Of a stretch of 64,000 bases of DNA, positions 17,583 to 26,832 are shown piece by piece. The position numbers were made by a program, and so were the translations under genes. The DNA is taken from contig CBDCLU010000004.1 in assembly GCA_965218765.1 (NCBI GenBank), positions 248,001 to 312,000 of the forward strand. The letters run 5' to 3'. This DNA is from JBBPYC01 sp965218765. Lineage in GTDB: Bacteria > Pseudomonadota > Gammaproteobacteria > Burkholderiales > Burkholderiaceae_C. Each line of letters starts with the position of its first letter. Within the stretch, counting starts at the first letter, position 1. The notes below the pieces were generated by a model, which had not been told where the DNA came from, did no database searches, and saw only the letters and a program-made list of their open reading frames with translations.

Positions 17583-17981
17583 ATGGTCACGCTCCAACTC
17601 ACCACGGCACTGCTCGGCGTCGGCCTGGCCGCGGTCATCTTGTTGCTGGTGCGGCGCGACCATCTGTATCTGCTGCACGGCCTTTTCTGGATATCTGTGG
17701 CCGCCTGCGCCGCGCTGCTGGGCGCTTGGCCAGGCTTGATTGATCGGCTTGCACTGGTTGCGGGCATCACGTATCCGCCCGCGCTGCTGCTGCTGCTGGC
17801 GACGCTGGTGCTGTTCATCAAAGCGTTGCACGGCGACATGGTGAACACGCGCATCGAGCGCGACGTGCGGCGGCTGAACCAGCGGCTGGCGATGCTGGAA
17901 GCGGGTTTATTGCAGCAGCCTGGGGGAAGTGAATTGTTGGGTGATGCGGGGCGGCGTGCCTCGGATCGACTGGAGGTTTGA
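17583..17981 (+). CDS. DUF2304 membrane protein
   Basis: A 132-residue protein with three hydrophobic segments (residues about 3-23, 30-50 and 58-82), then a charged helical tail containing RIERDVRRLNQRLAMLEA. This is the DUF2304 layout. Such genes commonly sit beside glycosyltransferases in polysaccharide loci; their role is unknown. The gene ends four bases before wzm, and the wzm Shine-Dalgarno lies inside it, so it is probably the first gene of the O-polysaccharide operon. Confidence 0.75.
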   Translation: MVTLQLTTALLGVGLAAVILLLVRRDHLYLLHGLFWISVAACAALLGAWPGLIDRLALVAGITYPPALLLLLATLVLFIKALHGDMVNTRIERDVRRLNQRLAMLEAGLLQQPGGSELLGDAGRRASDRLEV

Positions 17982-17985
17982 ATTG

Positions 17986-18789
17986 ATGCCCGGACTACCG
18001 ATGTTGAGGGCGCTGTGGGCGTACCGCAGCTTCATCTGGAGCAGTGTGATGCGCGAGTTCAAAGGCCGCTATCGCGAATCGCTGTTTGGTGCGTTCTGGT
18101 CGATTGCGAATCCATTGGCGATGATCGTTATCTATACGGTGATCTTTGGCCGGTTGATGCGACCGACCCTGGCCGGACACGAAAGCACGCCGTTCGCTTT
18201 CAGCATCTATTTGTGCGCAGGGGTCATCACCTGGAGCCTATTTGGCGAGATGCTGGGGCGGCTGAACACGGTATTTCTGGAACACGGCAACCTGATCAAA
18301 AAAGCGAACTTCCCGCGCATCTGCCTACCGGCGATCGTTGCGGTGTCGGCGCTGCTAAATTTTGCAATCGTGTTTGTGCTGTACATCGCGTTCTTGGCGG
18401 TGATCGGCCACTGGCCCGGCTGGCCGCTGCTGGCTGTTGTGCCATTGCTGATCCTGCAAATCCTGTTCACGCTGGGCCTTGGCATTTTCCTGGGCACGGT
18501 CAACGTGTTCTTCCGCGACGTCGGCCAGCTCACGGGCGTGGTGCTGCAGTTCTGGTTCTGGCTCACGCCGATTGTCTATACGATTTCATCGCTGCCCAAG
18601 GCTGCACGGGACATCTTCAAGTTCAATCCGATGCTGCCGTTAATCGAGGCTTACCAGACGTTGTTTCTCGACCGGACCATGCCGGACTTCGTCAGCCTGC
18701 TGCCGCTGGCCGGGCTCACGGTGCTGCTGCTGCTGCTGGGTGCGAGCTTCTTCCTGGCGCGTGTTGGTGAACTGGTGGATGAGCTGTAG
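17986..18789 (+). CDS. wzm: polysaccharide ABC transporter permease Wzm
   Basis: A 267-residue ABC-2 type permease with six predicted spans. The family opening REFKGRYRESLFGAFWSIANP and the final FFRDVGQLTGVVLQFWFWLTP are typical of Wzm/RfbA permeases. With Wzt it exports completed undecaprenyl-linked polysaccharide across the inner membrane. ATG 17986 follows a GGAGG Shine-Dalgarno at 17972-17976; an upstream in-frame start overlapping DUF2304 is less likely. Three bases separate it from wzt. Confidence 0.93.
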   Translation: MPGLPMLRALWAYRSFIWSSVMREFKGRYRESLFGAFWSIANPLAMIVIYTVIFGRLMRPTLAGHESTPFAFSIYLCAGVITWSLFGEMLGRLNTVFLEHGNLIKKANFPRICLPAIVAVSALLNFAIVFVLYIAFLAVIGHWPGWPLLAVVPLLILQILFTLGLGIFLGTVNVFFRDVGQLTGVVLQFWFWLTPIVYTISSLPKAARDIFKFNPMLPLIEAYQTLFLDRTMPDFVSLLPLAGLTVLLLLLGASFFLARVGELVDEL

Positions 18790-18792
18790 ACG

Positions 18793-20007
18793 ATGGGCAC
18801 GTTGACGGTCTCGAACGTGGGCAAGGCTTATAAGCGGTATCCCGGCAAGTGGGCGCGCATGCTCGAATGGATCAGCGGTCGCGTGCGGCATGACAAAGCC
18901 TGGGTGCTGCGCGACATCAGCTTCCTGGTTAATCCCGGCGAAGCTGTGGGCATCATCGGCGTGAACGGCGCTGGAAAAAGCACTTTGCTCAAGATCATCA
19001 CTGGCACCACACAGCCGACCACCGGCAGCGTGCGCGCGCAGGGGCGCGTGGCGGCGCTGCTCGAACTTGGGATGGGCTTCCACCCGGACTTCACGGGGCG
19101 CCAGAACGTTTTCATGGCGGGACAGTTGCTGGGCCTGCGCATCGGCGAGATCACGGCCTGTATGCCCGCAATTGAGGCGTTTGCGGAGATTGGCGACTAT
19201 ATGGACCGCCCAGTGCGCACCTATTCGAGCGGCATGCAGATGCGCGTTGCGTTCTCGGTCGCCACTGCGCTGCGACCCGACATCCTGATCGTGGACGAAG
19301 CACTGTCGGTCGGCGATGCCTATTTTCAGCACAAGTGTTTCAACCGGATTCGCGAGTTCCGTACGCAAGGCACCACGTTGCTGATCGTCTCGCACGACCG
19401 GACCGCGATCCAGAGCTTGTGCGACCGCGCGATCCTGCTTGAAGGCGGGTATGTGACCAAAGACGGCGCGCCGGAGGAAGTGATGGACTTCTACAACGCG
19501 ATCATTGCGGAGAGGAAAAATGCAACGGTCGAAGTCAGGCGGCTCGACGACGGACGCGCGCAGACGCGTTCAGGCACGGGTGAAGCGCAAATCGACTCGA
19601 TCCGACTACTTGACAAAGACGAAAAGGCTGTCGAGTTCATCAATGTCGGCCAACCGGTTTGCCTAGTACTCGAAGTCACAACCCACGCTGACCTGCCAGA
19701 ACTGGTGGTGGGCTACATGATTCGTGACCGGCTCGGACAACCCGTGTTCGGTACCAACACGCACCACCTTGGCCTCGCGCTCGATGATCTGCGCAAAGGC
19801 GAGCTGTTGACGTTGCGCTTTTCCTTTCGCGCCGATATCGGGACAGGGTCATATTCAGTGTCCACTGCGCTGCATACATCGGACAGCCATCTTGCGGCTA
19901 ACTATGAATGGCGCGATCTGGCACTGATGTTCAATGTCGTGAACCTTGACCGCGACCACTTTGTCGGCGGCAGCTGGATTCCGCCACAAGTCGAATTTCA
20001 GCGATGA
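18793..20007 (+). CDS. wzt: polysaccharide ABC transporter ATPase Wzt with C-terminal glycan-binding domain
   Basis: A 404-residue protein. The ATPase domain (about 1-245) has Walker A GVNGAGKST (about 57-65), signature YSSGMQMR (about 145) and Walker B ILIVDEALSVGD. Residues about 260-404 are the extra Wzt_C beta-sandwich (IDSIRLLDKDEKAVEFINVG to the end). In E. coli O9a and similar systems this domain recognises the chemically capped non-reducing end of the O-polysaccharide. Its presence, with a methyltransferase immediately downstream (ATGA overlap), suggests export coupled to capping. Confidence 0.93.
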   Translation: MGTLTVSNVGKAYKRYPGKWARMLEWISGRVRHDKAWVLRDISFLVNPGEAVGIIGVNGAGKSTLLKIITGTTQPTTGSVRAQGRVAALLELGMGFHPDFTGRQNVFMAGQLLGLRIGEITACMPAIEAFAEIGDYMDRPVRTYSSGMQMRVAFSVATALRPDILIVDEALSVGDAYFQHKCFNRIREFRTQGTTLLIVSHDRTAIQSLCDRAILLEGGYVTKDGAPEEVMDFYNAIIAERKNATVEVRRLDDGRAQTRSGTGEAQIDSIRLLDKDEKAVEFINVGQPVCLVLEVTTHADLPELVVGYMIRDRLGQPVFGTNTHHLGLALDDLRKGELLTLRFSFRADIGTGSYSVSTALHTSDSHLAANYEWRDLALMFNVVNLDRDHFVGGSWIPPQVEFQR

Positions 20008-21581
20008 GTTTCAGCAGGTTTTATCGCGCCTTCGAGGAACGGCACCGTGGTTCGCGCGAGCTGATCGGCACGCGCCTCGAAGTCTATTTGCCGTTCATCG
20101 CGCCACTAGCTGTGCTATATCAGCCCGCTATGGCGATTGATCTGGGTTGCGGACGTGGGGAATGGCTCGAACTTCTGCAGCGCGAGGGATTCGAGCCGAG
20201 CGGCGTCGATCTCGACGACGGCATGTTGCAAGCATGCCGGGAGCGCGGGCTGTCGGTCGTGCGAGGCGATGCCATCGAGCATCTGAAATCATTGCCCGAC
20301 GCATCCCACTGTGTGGTCTCCGGCTTCCACTTCGCCGAGCACATTGCATTCGACGAGCTGCAAACTTTGGTGGTTGAGAGCCTGCGTGTGCTCAAGCCTG
20401 CAGGGCTTCTGATCTTGGAGACGCCAAACCCGGAAAACCTTGTGGTGGGCACCAGCAGCTTTTATCTTGACCCGACGCACGTGCGCCCGCTGCCGCCATT
20501 GTTGATGTCGTTCCTGCCCGAACATCACGGCTATAAGCGGGTCCAGATCGTTCGGCTGCAGGAGGCGGCCGAACTTCGTAGCGGCAGTGAAGTTCAGTTA
20601 TTCGACGTGCTCGCTGGGGTCAGCCCTGACTACTCAATCGTCGCGCAGAAAGATGGTCCGAGCGACCTGTTAGAACATTTCGGTGCGGCATTTGAGCAGC
20701 CGCATGGCGTGCAACTCAGCGAGCTTGCGGGTCGACATGATGCCAACGTAGCGCAGCGCCTAGCCGCGTTCGACCAGCGGCTTGTGGTTGCTGAGGCTCA
20801 TGCTGGAGGAATGACCGATGCGCTGGCCCGCATTGCCGCGCTGCAAGAGCGGCTGGTCGAGGCGACTGCCGATGCCGGCCGTGCCAAGGCAAAGATCGAA
20901 TCGCTTGAAGGCGAACTGAATACAGCCCATCAGCAGCAGAACAACGCTGAAATCAAGCTGCACCAATTGGAAACCGTCGAGCTTGCGCAACTGCAAAAGC
21001 AGTTGCAAAAGGAAGCACAAACACGCGAGAAACTCGAGCAAAGAGCGATTGAGAGCGATCTATTGACAAAGCAACAGAACGCACAAATTGACGAGATCAG
21101 AGCCAACACGCATCACTGGTGGCTGCAGGCCCAGGGGCTGGAGCGTGAGTGCAATGCGTTGCGTGCAAGTCTGTCATGGCGCGCCACCGGACCTCTGCGC
21201 TGGGGCGCGAGTTTTGTAGTCAAGGACAAATCGGCTGGCGCAGTCGCTGCCAACAGCAAGCAGCCCGGCGGTCTGGCGGCCACGGTCGTGCAGCGCCCGC
21301 TCGCCGAAGCAATGCGCGTCGTGTTGCGCAACCCGGCATTTGCTTACGGAGTCAACCAGCAACTGCTGCGCTTTCCCCCGTTGCATCGTTGGCTCGTCTC
21401 GGTGGCGAAGAACAAGGCAGTCGTGCCGCACGCTTCGGCCGTGCAAGGCAGCGCGGATACACCGGCTCTGATTAATCAGGCACGAACTGATTTCGACCTC
21501 GTCAATCTAACGCCGCACGCGCGTCAGATCCATCATGCGCTGAAGACTGCAATCGGTCGCGCCCGGGGGTCACAAACTTAA
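20004..21581 (+). CDS. SAM methyltransferase with coiled-coil region, WbdD-like chain terminator candidate
   Basis: A 525-residue protein. Residues about 40-170 form a class I SAM methyltransferase: AIDLGCGRGEWLELLQ, SGVDLDDGML, CVVSGFHFAEHI and LLILETPNPENL. Residues about 260-390 are rich in Ala, Gln, Glu and Lys heptads (ALQERLVEATADAGRAKAK and onwards), predicted coiled coil. The C-terminal about 100 residues are basic and may bind membrane or a partner. E. coli WbdD joins a methyltransferase, a kinase and a coiled-coil ruler; here no kinase motif is visible. Position between wzt and the multi-domain glycosyltransferase mirrors wzt-wbdD-wbdA. The ruler role is inferred. Confidence 0.8.
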   Translation: MSFSRFYRAFEERHRGSRELIGTRLEVYLPFIAPLAVLYQPAMAIDLGCGRGEWLELLQREGFEPSGVDLDDGMLQACRERGLSVVRGDAIEHLKSLPDASHCVVSGFHFAEHIAFDELQTLVVESLRVLKPAGLLILETPNPENLVVGTSSFYLDPTHVRPLPPLLMSFLPEHHGYKRVQIVRLQEAAELRSGSEVQLFDVLAGVSPDYSIVAQKDGPSDLLEHFGAAFEQPHGVQLSELAGRHDANVAQRLAAFDQRLVVAEAHAGGMTDALARIAALQERLVEATADAGRAKAKIESLEGELNTAHQQQNNAEIKLHQLETVELAQLQKQLQKEAQTREKLEQRAIESDLLTKQQNAQIDEIRANTHHWWLQAQGLERECNALRASLSWRATGPLRWGASFVVKDKSAGAVAANSKQPGGLAATVVQRPLAEAMRVVLRNPAFAYGVNQQLLRFPPLHRWLVSVAKNKAVVPHASAVQGSADTPALINQARTDFDLVNLTPHARQIHHALKTAIGRARGSQT

Positions 21582-24500
21582 TGCGCATCGTGATCGACAT
21601 GCAGGGCGCACAGACTGAAAGCCGCTTTCGCGGGATCGGACGTTACACCATCTCGTTCGTCCAGGCAGTAATTCGCGCGCGCGGCGAACATGACGTCGTG
21701 CTAGCGCTCAATGGTCTTTTTACCGACACGATTGAGCCGATTCGCGCGCTGTTCGATCCGTTGCTAGAACAGAAAAACATCCGTGTCTGGTATGCACCCG
21801 GGCCAACCCGTGAAATCGACCCGGAAGCTGATGCGAAGCGCGAAGTGGCCGAGCTGGTGCGTGAGGCGTTCATTTCAAGCCTGGCACCGGATTTAGTTCA
21901 CCTGACCAGCTTGTTTGAAGGCTTTTTGGACGATGCGGTGACCAGCATCGGTCGCTTCGACCAGAACACGCCAGTCAGCGTTTCGCTGTACGACTTGATT
22001 CCGCTGCTCAACCCTGCAGAGTATCTAACACCCAATCCGCGCTTCCAGCAACACTATCTGCGCAAGATCGAACATCTCAAGCGTGCAGCTGCCTGCCTTG
22101 CAATCTCCGAATTTGCGAAGCATGAGGGAGTGGCGCAGATCAACGCGCCGAATTCTTCGTTTGTGAATGTGTCGACCGCGGTCGAGCCGCGCTTTCGACC
22201 GATCGACATTGACGCGACTCAGGCAGACAAACTGCGAAACAAGTTCGGCATTATCCAGCCTTTCATTCTTTATACCGGCGGCGACGACCGGCGCAAGAAT
22301 CTGCCGCGCCTGATTGAAGCGTTCGCCGCGCTACCGTCCCGGCTGCGTTTGGAACACAACCTAGTGCTGGCCGGTAAGGTATCTGGTGAAGCTGCAGATG
22401 AACTTGAACAGATTGCCAGAGCCGCTGGCCTCCATCAGGACAAACTGCTTTTTACCGGATATGTGAACGACGATGAACTGGTGGGGCTCTATAACCTCTG
22501 CCGGCTCTATGTTTTTCCTTCCTGGCACGAAGGCTTCGGGCTGCCCGCGCTTGAGGCGATGGCGTGCGGGGCCATAGTCATCGGTGCTAATACATCGAGC
22601 TTGCCTGAAGTGATCGGTTTTGACGATGCACTATTCGATCCGTTCGACGTTGCTTCGATGTCCGCGAAAATCGCGCAGGGTTTAGAGAACAAGGCATTTC
22701 GTACTTCACTGCGTGAACACGGCCTACAGCGAGCCAGTCAGTTCTCTTGGCAAGCCAGCGCGAAGCAGGCTTGGTCAGCTTGGGAAGCCCAGGTCGATGC
22801 TCGATCCTCAGCACCAGCCGAGTTATTGCCGGCTGATGCGGAAAAGCCTACTCTTGCATTCGTCTCTCCGTTTCCACCGGAGCGCACTGGCATCGCCGAT
22901 TTCAGCGCCGAACTGTTGCCGGCGCTTGCGCACTATTACGATATCACGATAGTAGTGGCACAGGATCGCGTGGACGATCTTTGGGCCAATGAGCACAGCA
23001 AAATCCAGAACGTGGACTGGCTGCGTGCACATGCGGGTGAAATTGACCGAATTCTTTATCACATCGGCAACTCTACGTTTCACCAACACATGTTGCCGCT
23101 GCTTGAGGAAATTCCCGGCACAGTCGTGCTACATGACTTCTTTTTGAGCAACCTGATGGAATGGCTTGAGGGCACCAAGACGGTGCCTCGTGCATGGACG
23201 CAGTCGCTTTATGAGGCGCATGGCTGGAGGACGGTACGCGAACGCTTTAAAGACCCACAATCGGCGGTGCGCGATTATCCTGCGAGCTTGAGTGTGCTGC
23301 AGCACGCATGTGGCGCGATCGTCCATTCGCGCCATGCGCTCGGGCTTGTTGAACATTGGTACGGGCATGAATTCAGCAAACTTGTAGAAGTAGTGCCGCT
23401 ATTACGCGCGGAAATCCCATCAATTGACAGGCGCGCCGCGCGCGCGCAACTCGGAATCGATGAAAGCGATTTCGTAGTCTGTAGTTTCGGGTTGATGGGG
23501 CCAAACAAGCTGAATCACCGTTTGCTTAATTCATGGCTGGCTAGCTCGCTTGCCAAGCGTGCGGATTGTCGGCTGGTGTTCGTTGGCAAGAAAAACCTGG
23601 ACGACTATGGTCAACGTCTAATTCGAGCAATAGCATCGAAAAAGGGCGAGAGCCCGATCCAGATCACGGATTACGCACCGCCGACGGTGTTTCGACAGTA
23701 TCTGATGGCAGCTGACGTAGCAGTGCAAATACGAACGGACTCGCGTGGAGAAACCTCGGCTGCAGTGCTGGACTGCATGAATTACGCGCTGCCTGTTATC
23801 GTGAACGCGAACGGTGCGATGAACGAGCTCGACCCGGCAGCAGTCTGGATGTTGCCAGACGTCTTCGAAGACAACGCGTTAACGCAAGCGTTGGAAACGT
23901 TGGCTCATGATCCCAAGCGCAGATACAAGTTAGGTGTATATGCACGCAATGTCATTGTCCAGCAGCATCTACCCAAAATCTGCGCTGCGCGGTATGCAGC
24001 GGCGATCGAGCGGTTCTATGAAAGCCAACGAGTTTCAGCACAAACGCTGGTGCAAGCAATCGCGGCGCAACTAGCGAGGCCGACGAATGCGGCAAACCTG
24101 TTTGAACTATCTAGAGCCATCGACCTGAACATGCCGCTGCGCAGAGCAACTCGCCGCTTGTTGCTTGATGTCACGGCAACCCGCCAAGATGATTTGAAGA
24201 CTGGAATTCAGCGGGTCGCGCGTGCCCTGACACTGGCGTTGTTGAACGTTCCGCCATACAACTTTCGCGTTGAACCGGTTTACCTGAACTTTGCAGGCGG
24301 CATCTGGCGGCATTGTCATGCAAGGCGCTACACGCTCGGCCTGTTGAACTGCCCAGATCATCTGTTGGATGACGAACCGATCGAGCCAAATGATGGTGAC
24401 GTACTTGTCGTACTTGACATCGCCGGCGAGTCATTGTGGTTGGCAGAAGAAGCTGGATTGTTCTCCAGCTATCGCAATCGTGGTGTGAAGGTTCATTCAG

Positions 24501-25339
24501 TGGTATTCGATCTTCTTCCAGTTCGTATGCCAGAAGTGTTTCCACCAGGAGCGGATTGGGGTCACAAGCGGTGGCTTGCGGCGATTTCGAATTTTGACGG
24601 CGCATTGTGCATTTCCAACGCGGTCGCAGCAGACCTTGCTGCGTGGCATAATGAAACAGCTTTACATGATGGGCGACGAAGGGCATTTCAAATCGCAGTG
24701 CTTCCGCTGGGCGCGGATATGGACAGTTCATTTCCAACCCGTGGAATTCCGCCCGATGCTAAAGCAACATTGCAGCAACTTGTAGCGCGTCCGACCTTTC
24801 TAATGGTGGGCACAATTGAGCCGAGGAAAGGCTACATTCAAACGATTGAAGCATTTCGGCAGCTTTGGGTGGCGGGCGTAAATGTGAATTTGGTTGTTGT
24901 TGGCAAGGAAGGCTGGATTGGTCTGCCCAATGAAAGTCGTCGAGACATCCCTCAAACAGTGCAGCAATTGAAAACGATGCCCGAGTCCGGCAAACGCCTT
25001 TTCTGGCTTGAAGGAGTAAGCGACGAATATCTACTGCAGATTTATGCTGTCAGCACTTGCTTAATTGCCGCCTCGTTAGACGAAGGGTTCGGGCTCCCAT
25101 TGATCGAAGCTGCTCAGCACAAGCTGCCCATCATCGCGCGCGACATATTAGTATTCCGGGAGGTTGCCGGTGAACATGTCTTTTATTTCACGGGCCATCA
25201 GCCGTGTGATATGGTAAATGCCATCAACGCTTGGTTGGAACTGTTTGAGGCAAATAATCATCCCAAGTCCGCAGGTATGCCTTGGGTGACATGGCAGGAA
25301 AGTGCAGTGCAATTGGCTAACAATACACTGGATTCATGA
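21581..25339 (+). CDS. three-domain GT4 glycosyltransferase, WbdA-like polymerase candidate
   Basis: A 1252-residue protein with three GT-B domains. Domain 1 (about 1-410) has FRGIGRYTISFVQAV, FILYTGGDDRRKNLPRL and WHEGFGLPALEAMACG. Domain 2 (about 424-830) starts LAFVSPFPPERTGIADFSAE and has a weaker E-x7-E region, RGETSAAVLDCMNYALPVI. Domain 3 (about 850-1252) starts LLLDVTATRQDDLKTGIQR and ends with DEGFGLPLIEAAQHKLPII. Multi-domain GT4 enzymes such as WbdA polymerise mannose or rhamnose O-antigen backbones. With gmd-rmd downstream, a D-rhamnan or D-mannan backbone is plausible. The last third is lower in GC than the flanking genes. An IS element sits 29 bp past the stop. Confidence 0.85.
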   Translation: MRIVIDMQGAQTESRFRGIGRYTISFVQAVIRARGEHDVVLALNGLFTDTIEPIRALFDPLLEQKNIRVWYAPGPTREIDPEADAKREVAELVREAFISSLAPDLVHLTSLFEGFLDDAVTSIGRFDQNTPVSVSLYDLIPLLNPAEYLTPNPRFQQHYLRKIEHLKRAAACLAISEFAKHEGVAQINAPNSSFVNVSTAVEPRFRPIDIDATQADKLRNKFGIIQPFILYTGGDDRRKNLPRLIEAFAALPSRLRLEHNLVLAGKVSGEAADELEQIARAAGLHQDKLLFTGYVNDDELVGLYNLCRLYVFPSWHEGFGLPALEAMACGAIVIGANTSSLPEVIGFDDALFDPFDVASMSAKIAQGLENKAFRTSLREHGLQRASQFSWQASAKQAWSAWEAQVDARSSAPAELLPADAEKPTLAFVSPFPPERTGIADFSAELLPALAHYYDITIVVAQDRVDDLWANEHSKIQNVDWLRAHAGEIDRILYHIGNSTFHQHMLPLLEEIPGTVVLHDFFLSNLMEWLEGTKTVPRAWTQSLYEAHGWRTVRERFKDPQSAVRDYPASLSVLQHACGAIVHSRHALGLVEHWYGHEFSKLVEVVPLLRAEIPSIDRRAARAQLGIDESDFVVCSFGLMGPNKLNHRLLNSWLASSLAKRADCRLVFVGKKNLDDYGQRLIRAIASKKGESPIQITDYAPPTVFRQYLMAADVAVQIRTDSRGETSAAVLDCMNYALPVIVNANGAMNELDPAAVWMLPDVFEDNALTQALETLAHDPKRRYKLGVYARNVIVQQHLPKICAARYAAAIERFYESQRVSAQTLVQAIAAQLARPTNAANLFELSRAIDLNMPLRRATRRLLLDVTATRQDDLKTGIQRVARALTLALLNVPPYNFRVEPVYLNFAGGIWRHCHARRYTLGLLNCPDHLLDDEPIEPNDGDVLVVLDIAGESLWLAEEAGLFSSYRNRGVKVHSVVFDLLPVRMPEVFPPGADWGHKRWLAAISNFDGALCISNAVAADLAAWHNETALHDGRRRAFQIAVLPLGADMDSSFPTRGIPPDAKATLQQLVARPTFLMVGTIEPRKGYIQTIEAFRQLWVAGVNVNLVVVGKEGWIGLPNESRRDIPQTVQQLKTMPESGKRLFWLEGVSDEYLLQIYAVSTCLIAASLDEGFGLPLIEAAQHKLPIIARDILVFREVAGEHVFYFTGHQPCDMVNAINAWLELFEANNHPKSAGMPWVTWQESAVQLANNTLDS

Positions 25340-25368
25340 TTGGTTTTCTGCTCATTCAAAACAGCTAA

Positions 25369-25388
25369 GGAAGGTCTGCACAACCCCT
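25369..25388. repeat. left inverted repeat of the IS5-family element
   Basis: GGAAGGTCTGCACAACCCCT. Matches the complement of the right end at most of the first 18 positions; the similarity also extends outward over AGCTAA. Confidence 0.75.
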
Positions 25389-25524
25389 GCAACTGCGTGA
25401 TTCGGTGTTGAATTTGCCAGTGTCTTGAAGCGGAGGCAGTTTTTGGTTCTTTGGGCGCGGCTTTGCATGCTTTTTTGTCCCGTCTGACGCCGCTTGGCAG
25501 CGCCGTTGCGAATCGCAGACGCAC

Positions 25525-26495
25525 CTATCCCATCGCCTGCTGGAGCAGCCTGCGTCTGGCCATCCACAGATTGCCCAGCGCAAACAGCGTGACGATCTGC
25601 GCCGTGTTCTTGACCAGCCCCCGGTAGCGCACCTTCGCGTAGCCGAACTGCTGCTTGAGGACTCGGAACGGATGCTCGACCTTGGCGCGCATGCGGGCTT
25701 TGATCGTCTCCAGTTGAGCAACCAGCTGGTTGATCAACTGGTCCTTGGCCAGCGCGCGGCGCTTGCCCGGGCGCATCGCCACATGCCAGGTGGCTTCGAT
25801 GTGTTGGGTGTCGGCGCGCTTTTGCACGCCCTGGTAGCCCGCATCCAAATGCACGTCGACTTCCTCACCATGCACCAGCACGTGCGCTTGCGTCACATCA
25901 TTGACGTTGGCGGCCGTGCCCACAACGCTGTGCACGAGGCCGGAGTCGGCATCCACGCCGATGTGCGCCTTCATCCCAAAGTGCCACTGGTTGCCCTTCT
26001 TGGTCTGGTGCATCTCCGGGTCTCTCTGGCCCGAGCGGTTCTTGGTGGAGCCGGGCGCAGCGATCAAGGTCGCATCAATGGCGGTGCCGCTTTTGAGCAG
26101 CAGGCCTTTGGCTGCCAACGTGGCGTTGATGGTGGCCAGCAGCTGCACGCTCAGGTCGTGCGCTTCCAGCAAGTGGCGAAAGCGCAGGATGGTGGTCTCA
26201 TCGGGCAGCCGCGTCATGCCGGCATCCAACTGCGAGAACTCGCGGTACAGCGGCACGTCGTGCAGGGCTTCTTCCATCGCCGGGTCGGATAGGCCGAATC
26301 ATTGCTGCAAGAAATGGATGCGAAGCATGGTGACCACACAGCAAAGGGCGGGCGACCGTTCTTGCCGGCCGGCGCATGCACCGAGATCAGTGCCACCAGT
26401 TCGGCCCACGGCGCCACCAGCCCCATCTCATCCAGAAACACGCGCTCGCGGGTGCGCTTGGCCGACCGCTCAAATCCCGTATGCGCAAGGCTCAT
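25525..26495 (-). pseudogene. IS5-family transposase, frameshifted and with an internal stop
   Basis: The N-terminal part (26495 to about 26335) reads FERSAKRTRERVFLDEMG, then PWAELVALI and GKNGRPPFAV. A two-base gain (GTGTGG where GTGG is expected, near 26333) shifts the frame. The next segment reads MLRIHFLQQ, then TGA where TGG (Trp) is expected, then FGLSDPAMEEALHDVPLYREF. The rest, to 25525, is an intact DDE transposase body with DATLIAAPGSTKNRSG and HFGMKAHIGVD plus HLDAGYQGVQKR. Two independent lesions make autonomous transposition unlikely. Confidence 0.88.
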
Positions 26496-26540
26496 CTGCT
26501 TAATGATCGGACTGTCTCACAGGAACGTGCACTCATGGGG

Positions 26541-26560
26541 GTGGCTTTTGCAGAGTTTCC
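26541..26560. repeat. right inverted repeat of the IS5-family element
   Basis: On the complementary strand it reads GGAAACTCTGCAAAAGCCAC, an imperfect copy of the left end. Confidence 0.7.
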
Positions 26561-26832
26561 TTAGCTATAGAGGCCACTCGCACAATCCCATATCGAGCAA
26601 TTCAATAATATCTATGTGATAATATTATTTGAATAAAAACACAGCCAAAATTTTATAAGTAATTAAATTTGTGCGACGCAATTTATAAGACTGGCAAAAT
26701 TGTGATGCTTTATTCAATGCGTTTGGGTGTACGCTAAAAAATAGTATTTGTTGTGCGACACTTGACTGACAAAAATCCAAATCCATTATATAAGAATATA
26801 AACTTTTGGGAAAAAATGTCGAACACATTTAT

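Larger units (their letters stand above)
25369..26560 (-). mobile_element. IS5-family insertion sequence, decayed
   Basis: A 1,192-bp element bounded by imperfect inverted repeats (GGAAGGTCTGCACAA at 25369 against the complement GGAAACTCTGCAAAA ending at 26560). It encodes one IS5-type transposase frame on the minus strand, broken by a frameshift and a stop. The 4-bp flanks are CTAA and TTAG: each fits the YTAR target preference of IS5, but they are not direct copies of each other. The element separates the GC-rich O-polysaccharide genes from an AT-rich gene. Confidence 0.85.

Noticed and set aside
25365..26564. Clean 4-bp target duplication for the IS element
   Set aside because: The flanks are CTAA and TTAG, not identical, so a simple duplication cannot be claimed.
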